Origin: Vibrio sp. FE10
GTDB taxonomy: Bacteria > Pseudomonadota > Gammaproteobacteria > Enterobacterales > Vibrionaceae
NCBI RefSeq assembly: GCF_030297155.1
Contig: NZ_AP028067.1
Span: 310,001-374,000, forward strand
DNA: 64,000 nt
Reading direction: 5' to 3'
The translations under genes and the position numbers were made by a program. Numbering within the stretch: position 1 is the stretch's first letter; each line of letters opens with the position of its first letter. Below, piece after piece: positions 58,901 through 64,000 of the stretch. A model generated the notes under the pieces. That model saw nothing but the letters and a program-made list of their open reading frames with translations, searched no databases and had not been told where the DNA came from.

Positions 58901-60326
58901 ACTCTCTGGAAGTTTCTTGGTGAATTCTCGTCCTTGGCACTTTGCGATTTGTACGGACAGCAATTCTGATGGTAACAGCAGTGGTGGGAATGCGTTTGTT
59001 GCAGCGGGGGAAGAGTTTGACGTGTTTGCTAAACCAATTCGATTCTCGAGTAACGCTAACCCTACGTGTAACAATAGCTTGGTAACACAAAACTATTTGC
59101 TGTCCTCTGGTGCTGTCGTTGCGACTTATACTCTGGATACGCCAAGCAATACTGGCGCAGTACTTGGGAGTTTAGAACCAAGCAATCAACTTACTCAATC
59201 TAGCTCGGATATATCACTCGTTGATAATGGCTATAAATTTAAAAACTTAAAATACTCAGAAGCGGGTAGCTTTAACTTCATTGCAACTGAAACTGGCAGC
59301 TTCTACGGGAGCATCCTTGGTGGCTTCTCTGGTAGTAAATCAATTGGCCGCTTCTATCCGAAATACTTCCTACAAGAGAACCCTGAATGGAATGTCGCTA
59401 ATCAAAACGACATTGCTTATTTAGGTCAACCTTACGACTCAACTGTGCATCAAGTGTACCCAATGGCATCAGGTGAAAGCAGTGTTGGTAACGCGCTTAA
59501 CAACTATCAATTCTTTGCCCCGAGCCTACAAGCCAATTTTGGTGTTCTAGATGATACAGCTGTCGATAATGGGTTCTTGCTGGATACTGAGGCAGGCACT
59601 TGGTCTAATGATCGTAAGCATTGGTTGTTGAATGACAATGCAGCTGAGCTTCAACGAGTTGTGGATTCAGATGGTGTTAGCCGCAGAGATACACCTTTCA
59701 ATACTTCGGACGCGAACTCTACTACGACCAACTTCGGTTTGACGATAACTGGAACAGACCCTGTTTCATTTACTGATTCTGACCCTGTTACTGATTCGGC
59801 AGCTTTCCCAATTCAACCGCCCGCCCGATATGGTCGAATGGCCCTTGACGACATTGGTGGCAATTCCGGTACTACCTTAACTATCCCACTTCGAGCTGAG
59901 TTCTGGGATGGTAGTGAGTTTGTTGTTAACGAGGATGATGACCGTAGCACATTCAATGGGGCTAATTCTTGTAAACAAGTGATCTGGCATAGCGACAGTG
60001 CGACAACCACGTTAGCTTCGCTTAACGGCAGTGACAGCGTAGATGATGGAGAGGAAAACGTCACAGCGAACCAAAACACGCCTTCTGGTACAGATGCACC
60101 TCGTGAACAAGTCCGCTTGTGGTTAAGAATGGATGACTCAGAACCAACCACTAAAACTGGTGAAAACCCTATTACCTGCTTAGGTAGCGATCAAGAGCAA
60201 CCATGGCTGCGCTACAACTGGCGACAGTTAGGCGACGAAGACCCATCTACCGTCGTCACATTTGGTATCTATCGCGGTAACGATCGTGTGATTTACCGAG
60301 GTGAAAGTGGTTTAACAGGTCAGTAA
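55905..60326 (+). CDS. mshQ: MSHA biogenesis protein MshQ, large surface protein
   Basis: A very large exported protein of 1473 residues, the likely pilus-tip or adhesive component. A signal sequence ends near ADDFSPEQC (about residue 41). Two related modules follow: around 180-290 (VSYEFGSIEG, NPIVFLMSTIN) and around 300-410 (VSYQGGDIANPVIMAQVQG), reminiscent of H-type lectin folds. A low-G+C segment at about residues 596-768 resembles polymer-forming or DUF7305-like repeats (IYAPDATVQLKGNFRGFILAK). The C-terminal half, from about 800, resembles the DUF6701 region of MshQ proteins (SLVVTPKYSHVLTCE, RYGRMALDDIGG). I chose the ATG at 55905, after the mshP stop with GGAG upstream. It ends the msh locus. 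Confidence 0.85.
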   Translation: MEFWVVLFRTIKNITRCDVNFLKLCAIIVALCGTSFVAIADDFSPEQCSDLKRQDGFSVAFTVPNPKNLTISFTSNNSIVALWSSVWWSWAEIVDSTVIPGEKGLLIYRPTQNNGKSGELVYKLDTGLGYRFVSSTQISINGGNGTLQISGDNAEVECATGDKEPTPPPELEDVSYEFGSIEGMDCTHGCNLLFQNKYENPIVFLMSTINPDDIVNSVPTKASVATIWDSKKGVTIESESAESYSSTDRMSPIYYFVTEPGRLTFYDHNGSKVYGEAGNIITSKAQCKGNACGSSDWETVSYQGGDIANPVIMAQVQGKDRDWATTAISGLTNQKFKLALERGRQGPTSSAKQIAYLAVPTFSGQDDSQSSKIEFYQAPGTYNQKTEIEPDKSIGWSCLNNEISLHQSFNKFGVIANKQTRNGGDGGWLRYCKQYVNGGESQFTFAFDEDATSLSTRKHGAYESVGYFAFEIPEVEIPVNVCNLFPEPIQSWTGVESSLIINNGGVTAFNGWSPDYLDAFSIENDRSWSPSNPDPESLLLVGFDLEGGTNQMYNHDVCGDDLGCAVGNEDSQLNRRKIDHNLLPNVPSRSVTETLAIDKNIKSRCDASNLCSFELAGANANVYINEDLKRLYINDLGNEYPEIRVHLKDGLYIDDFEISNGSGLVLIIPEQSSVTFNNFLASDTNQSDFIFENSSKINVVTSFKFSNSVDIVNENAYPIIYAPDATVQLKGNFRGFILAKTLNLPNLLTVEGAVTAASVVSQSGLVINKPDYSCPLPPLPTGSLVVTPKYSHVLTCEVAEVEFKVVDDDGNVINTVQDSFTASHTPNSTGKWCEGENGSSCSTSTGDYQSHFVNGEKTLYLSSSKLEGYDVSGTWDGDLETAASQINFVPYKFDVDEQFVVAGMDYSVTAKVSSCNAQDSSLSQDYVGTPTVSLDIVQPVSGDDAISLLDYTPDFDTSDKGETTDTLSIQEAGQFKVTLIDSSFDCSEISGCPESGVDKLSGSFLVNSRPWHFAICTDSNSDGNSSGGNAFVAAGEEFDVFAKPIRFSSNANPTCNNSLVTQNYLLSSGAVVATYTLDTPSNTGAVLGSLEPSNQLTQSSSDISLVDNGYKFKNLKYSEAGSFNFIATETGSFYGSILGGFSGSKSIGRFYPKYFLQENPEWNVANQNDIAYLGQPYDSTVHQVYPMASGESSVGNALNNYQFFAPSLQANFGVLDDTAVDNGFLLDTEAGTWSNDRKHWLLNDNAAELQRVVDSDGVSRRDTPFNTSDANSTTTNFGLTITGTDPVSFTDSDPVTDSAAFPIQPPARYGRMALDDIGGNSGTTLTIPLRAEFWDGSEFVVNEDDDRSTFNGANSCKQVIWHSDSATTTLASLNGSDSVDDGEENVTANQNTPSGTDAPREQVRLWLRMDDSEPTTKTGENPITCLGSDQEQPWLRYNWRQLGDEDPSTVVTFGIYRGNDRVIYRGESGLTGQ

Positions 60327-60396
60327 AAATATAATTTTTGCCCCTTAAGTTAGGAATCTGTAAGAAATTGCGGGTTTCAGTCCATGTTTATACTTC

Positions 60397-60423
60397 AATG
60401 CCTTGCCGTGACAGCAAGGCATT
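60397..60423 (+). repeat. Perfect 10-bp inverted repeat before mreB
   Basis: AATGCCTTGC and GCAAGGCATT with a 7-base loop lie 70 bp after mshQ and 54 bp before mreB. There is no continuous T-run directly behind it, so it may be an imperfect mshQ terminator or an operator. Confidence 0.6.
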
Positions 60424-60467
60424 GGTACATTTAGTGCAATTTTTGTCTTCTAATTCTTGCAGGATGA

Positions 60468-61520
<1,053 letters not shown>

Positions 61521-61531
61521 TATCTAGTGTT

Positions 61532-61570
61532 AGGCTCTTTTCTTATCTAGATTTTATGTAAAGAGCCTAG
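61532..61570 (+). repeat. Inverted repeat between mreB and mreC
   Basis: TAGGCTCTTT and AAAGAGCCTA are perfect 10-bp arms separated by 19 bases. They are followed by two imperfect 18-base direct repeats of the type CTATAGGATCAAATGTAG and CTCTAGGACCAAATATAG (about 61579-61614) up to the mreC start. It may attenuate transcription and lower mreC/D output relative to mreB. Confidence 0.55.
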
Positions 61571-61615
61571 GACCTTGTCTATAGGATCAAATGTAGCTCT
61601 AGGACCAAATATAGA

Positions 61616-62503
61616 ATGAAGCCAATTTTTGGTAGAGGTCCCTCTCTACAATTGCGCCTGTTTTTTGCTGTAATTTTATCAGCCAGCCTTATGCTGGCTG
61701 ATAGTCGTTTAGATGCTTTCTCAAATGTCCGCTATCTATTGAACAGCATGGTTGCGCCTATCCAGTATGCAGCCAACTTGCCTCGCACTATGTTCGATGG
61801 TGTATACGACCGTTTTAGCACTCGCAAAGGGCTAATCGAATCCAACCATAATATTAAACGAGAAGTCTTGCGTCTGAAGAGCGAGCTGATTCTGCTTGAG
61901 CAATATCAAGAGGAAAACAAGCGCCTTCGTAAGCTATTGGGCTCTCCGTTTATCCGTGATGAAAAGAAAGTCGTCACAGAAGTTATGGCCGTTGATACTT
62001 CACCGTATCGTCATCAAGTTGTGATCGATAAAGGCTTGATTGATGGAGTATATGAGGGTCAACCGGTGATTAACGAGAAAGGCATTGTCGGTCAAGTTAC
62101 CTTTGTTGCTGCTCATAATAGCCGTGTCCTTCTACTCACTGATGCCAACAATGCGATTCCCGTGCAGGTTATTCGTAACGACATTCGTGTGATTGCTTCG
62201 GGTAATGGCAACATTGATGAGATTCAGCTAGAACACATTCCAACCAGTACCGATATTCAAGAAGAAGATCTACTTGTGACCTCTGGTTTGGGTGGGGTAT
62301 ATCCAGAAGGTTATCCAGTGGCTTATGTTTCTGCGGTTGATTACGACCCGAAACGTGAGTTCGCCGTTATTAAAGCAGAACCAGTCGTTGAGTTTGATAA
62401 GCTCAGATACTTGCTGCTTGTATGGCCAGACGAAAACAAACAGATGCAAGCGGATCAATCCAGCATAGAACAAGCATTGTTAGAGGGCGAAGATGGCCAA
62501 TAG
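61616..62503 (+). CDS. mreC: Cell shape-determining protein MreC
   Basis: A bitopic inner-membrane protein of 295 residues linking MreB to periplasmic wall enzymes. One membrane helix (about 11-28, LRLFFAVILSASLMLADS) is followed by a coiled coil (IKREVLRLKSELILLEQYQEENKRLRKLL). Two beta-barrel lobes come next (YRHQVVIDKGLIDGVYEGQPVINEKGIVGQV; VTSGLGGVYPEGYPVAYVS). The ATG opens after short repeats and no strong ribosome site was seen. Its end overlaps mreD by 11 bases. Confidence 0.96.
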   Translation: MKPIFGRGPSLQLRLFFAVILSASLMLADSRLDAFSNVRYLLNSMVAPIQYAANLPRTMFDGVYDRFSTRKGLIESNHNIKREVLRLKSELILLEQYQEENKRLRKLLGSPFIRDEKKVVTEVMAVDTSPYRHQVVIDKGLIDGVYEGQPVINEKGIVGQVTFVAAHNSRVLLLTDANNAIPVQVIRNDIRVIASGNGNIDEIQLEHIPTSTDIQEEDLLVTSGLGGVYPEGYPVAYVSAVDYDPKREFAVIKAEPVVEFDKLRYLLLVWPDENKQMQADQSSIEQALLEGEDGQ

Positions 62504-62981
62504 CGTTTTAAGAAGCAAGGTAGTAATTGGTTGCTCATTTTTGATCGCGCTTATTCTGCAGACGATCCCTTGGCCTGGTAGTTTGGATCTATTCAGGCCG
62601 TCTTGGCTATTGCTGGTTACCTGTTACTGGGTTCTTGCTCTTCCTCACCGTGTTAACGTGGGTAGTGCGTTGATTCTAGGCCTATTGTGGGATCTTTTGA
62701 TCGGTTCTACGTTAGGCATTCGTGGGATGATGATGGCAATCGTGATGTACATTATTGCACTCAACTTCCTCGTGATCCGCAACATGGCGTTGTGGCAACA
62801 AGCCATGATCATCGCGGCTTTAACGGTATTGTTTGAAGTATTGATCTTCTTTGGTGAATATTTGATTCAAGATGTCGTTTTTAATCCATTATCGCTATGG
62901 AGCGCATTGATTAACTGTATACTTTGGCCGTGGATGTTTTTATTAATGAGACGAGTCCGTCGCCATTGGCATGTGAGGTAA
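62493..62981 (+). CDS. mreD: Rod shape-determining protein MreD
   Basis: An inner-membrane protein of 162 residues with about five hydrophobic segments. The family features are ALPHRVNVGSALILGLLWDLLIGSTLGIRG in the first half and RRVRRHW at the C-terminus. It works with MreC and RodA/PBP2 in the elongation complex. Its ATG lies inside the end of mreC (translational coupling), and maf follows after one base. Confidence 0.95.
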   Translation: MANSVLRSKVVIGCSFLIALILQTIPWPGSLDLFRPSWLLLVTCYWVLALPHRVNVGSALILGLLWDLLIGSTLGIRGMMMAIVMYIIALNFLVIRNMALWQQAMIIAALTVLFEVLIFFGEYLIQDVVFNPLSLWSALINCILWPWMFLLMRRVRRHWHVR

Positions 62982-62982
62982 T

Positions 62983-63675
62983 ATGACAATGGAAAAGAAA
63001 CATTTAGTTTTGGCATCCGGCTCACCACGCCGCAAAGAATTGCTATCCCAACTTGGTTATGAGTTTTCTGTCCTCGTGACCGATGTAGAAGAGTGTAAAC
63101 ACGCCCAAGAAACCGCCGAAGAGTACGTTCAACGTCTATCTTTAGATAAAGCCTTAGCAGCGTTATCTTTATTAACAGAGAATTCTTCTGAAAAGCAGCA
63201 TGTCGTTACTGGTTCTGATACTGTAGTTTCTAGTTCTGACAATGTCGCTCTAGGCTCTAATATTGCGGCTGTTGGCTCAGATATCGTAGCTCTTGACTCT
63301 GAAATAGTAGTCCTTGGCTCTGATACTGTCGTGGTCAGCCAAGGGCAAGTGCTCGAGAAGCCTGCGGATCTTGCTGATTCTAAGCGTATGCTTACTCAAT
63401 TAGCAGATGAACGTCATCAAGTGATGACGGCAGTCTCTGTCGTTTCGGAAAAAAAACAAAAAACAGAAATCATTATTACCGACGTATGGTTTAAACCCCT
63501 CAGTGAAAAAGAAATAGAACAATACTGGCAAACAGGGGAGCCATGCGATAAAGCCGGTAGCTATGGGATTCAAGGTTTGGGTGGACGTTTTGTCACCCGA
63601 ATTGAAGGTAGTTATTACGCCGTTGTCGGCTTACCTTTATTTGAAACGGACCAGCTACTGCAAGAATTCTTATAA
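62983..63675 (+). CDS. maf: Maf-like nucleotide pyrophosphatase (YhdE type) with an internal repeat insertion
   Basis: Maf/YhdE proteins hydrolyse non-canonical or pyrimidine NTPs such as dTTP and UTP to monophosphates. The product has 230 residues against about 195 for the family. The N-terminal ASGSPRRKELL, the EECKHAQE region and the C-terminal GEPCDKAGSYGIQGLGG are all normal. The excess lies in six consecutive 7-residue repeats at residues 77-118. The first (GSDTVVS) and last (GSDTVVV) both look like the catalytic GADT/GSDT motif; the middle four are degenerate. The frame is intact. Whether activity is kept is unknown. ATG at 62983 or 62989 could be the start. mreD-maf-rng order is conserved. 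Confidence 0.92.
   Translation: MTMEKKHLVLASGSPRRKELLSQLGYEFSVLVTDVEECKHAQETAEEYVQRLSLDKALAALSLLTENSSEKQHVVTGSDTVVSSSDNVALGSNIAAVGSDIVALDSEIVVLGSDTVVVSQGQVLEKPADLADSKRMLTQLADERHQVMTAVSVVSEKKQKTEIIITDVWFKPLSEKEIEQYWQTGEPCDKAGSYGIQGLGGRFVTRIEGSYYAVVGLPLFETDQLLQEFL
63211..63336 (+). repeat. Six 21-bp tandem repeats within maf
   Basis: Exact 21-base units starting at 63211, 63232, 63253, 63274, 63295 and 63316. They encode GSDTVVS, SSDNVAL, GSNIAAV, GSDIVAL, DSEIVVL and GSDTVVV. Most units begin GG(T/C)TCT or GGCTCA. The copies differ from each other at several positions, so the expansion is not recent. Confidence 0.9.
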
Positions 63676-63695
63676 TTACTAATCTGAGGTGCACC

Positions 63696-64000
63696 ATGAG
63701 TGCTGAATTGTTGCTGAACGTGACCCCGAGTGAAACTCGTGTGGCCATGATTGAAGGGGGAGCTCTTCAAGAGATCCATGTCGAACGAGATGCTCGACGC
63801 GGTATCGTAGGAAATATCTATAAAGGACGTGTAAGCCGTGTTCTTCCTGGAATGCAGGCTGCATTTGTGGATATAGGCCTTGAGAAAGCAGCATTTTTAC
63901 ATGCCTCAGACATTGTTCCGCACACTGAATGTGTTGCAGAAAATGAAAAGAAGCAGTTTCAGGTACGTGATATTTCTGAGCTTGTTCGTCAAGGTCAGGA
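63696..64000 (+). CDS. rng: Ribonuclease G, N-terminal part
   Basis: An endoribonuclease that matures the 5' end of 16S rRNA and degrades some messengers. The window holds the first 101 residues: MSAELLLNVTPSETRVAMIEGG, then the start of the S1 RNA-binding domain (GNIYKGRVSRVLPGMQAAFVDIGLEKAAFLHASDI). The short N-terminus before S1 distinguishes it from RNase E only in part, but the position after mreBCD-maf is the conserved place of rng. GAGG lies upstream of the ATG. The gene continues beyond the right edge. Confidence 0.95.
   Translation, partial: MSAELLLNVTPSETRVAMIEGGALQEIHVERDARRGIVGNIYKGRVSRVLPGMQAAFVDIGLEKAAFLHASDIVPHTECVAENEKKQFQVRDISELVRQGQ

Overview
The window is chromosomal DNA from a marine Vibrio, most likely of the Splendidus-type clade. 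The evidence is the 16S sequence, the gene order dusA-pspG / cysJIH / metH / lysC / pglL / uvrA / galU / qstR / ssb / csrD / complete MSHA pilus locus / mreBCD / maf / rng, and moderate-to-low G+C. The clade is inferred from general similarity and was not tested by a search. Apart from the rRNA block, the order matches the V. cholerae region around VC0384-VC0418 as I remember it.

Layout. 1-6.8 kb: the 3' end of dusA, pspG with a sigma-54-type promoter, an outer-membrane beta-barrel gene, a small unknown gene and the sulfate-assimilation operon cysJIH. 6.9-24.2 kb: three complete rRNA operons in direct tandem. Their 16S-23S spacers hold no tRNA, Ile+Ala, and Glu+Lys+Val respectively. The third operon ends with tRNA-Asp and tRNA-Trp, followed by two decayed copies of the tRNA-Trp/terminator unit. 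24.9-40.6 kb: a CPA1-type Na+/H+ antiporter, metH behind tandem MetJ operators, lysC behind a lysine riboswitch, a class V aminotransferase, a PglL O-oligosaccharyltransferase, uvrA with a LexA box, galU, a QstR-like LuxR regulator and ssb. 40.8-60.3 kb: csrD (mshH) and mshIJKLMNEGFBACDOPQ, a whole type IVa-like MSHA pilus system. 60.5-64 kb: mreBCD, maf and the 5' end of rng.

How the genes work together. MshI/J/K form the inner-membrane alignment complex and MshL the secretin. MshE is the c-di-GMP-responsive assembly ATPase and MshG the platform. MshA is the major pilin, with MshB/C/D/O/P/Q as minor or tip components. CsrD next door links the locus to Csr and c-di-GMP control. The mre genes set cell shape. 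The rRNA/tRNA block supplies translation capacity.

No phage, transposon, CRISPR or defence island is visible, and I found no clearly new multi-gene system. The least expected features are six 7-residue repeats built around the catalytic motif of Maf, the decaying tRNA-Trp/terminator tandem array, paired base changes in the V1 helix of one 16S copy, a 34-residue Asn/Ser tract inside the MshL secretin, and an A+T-rich block inside mshQ.
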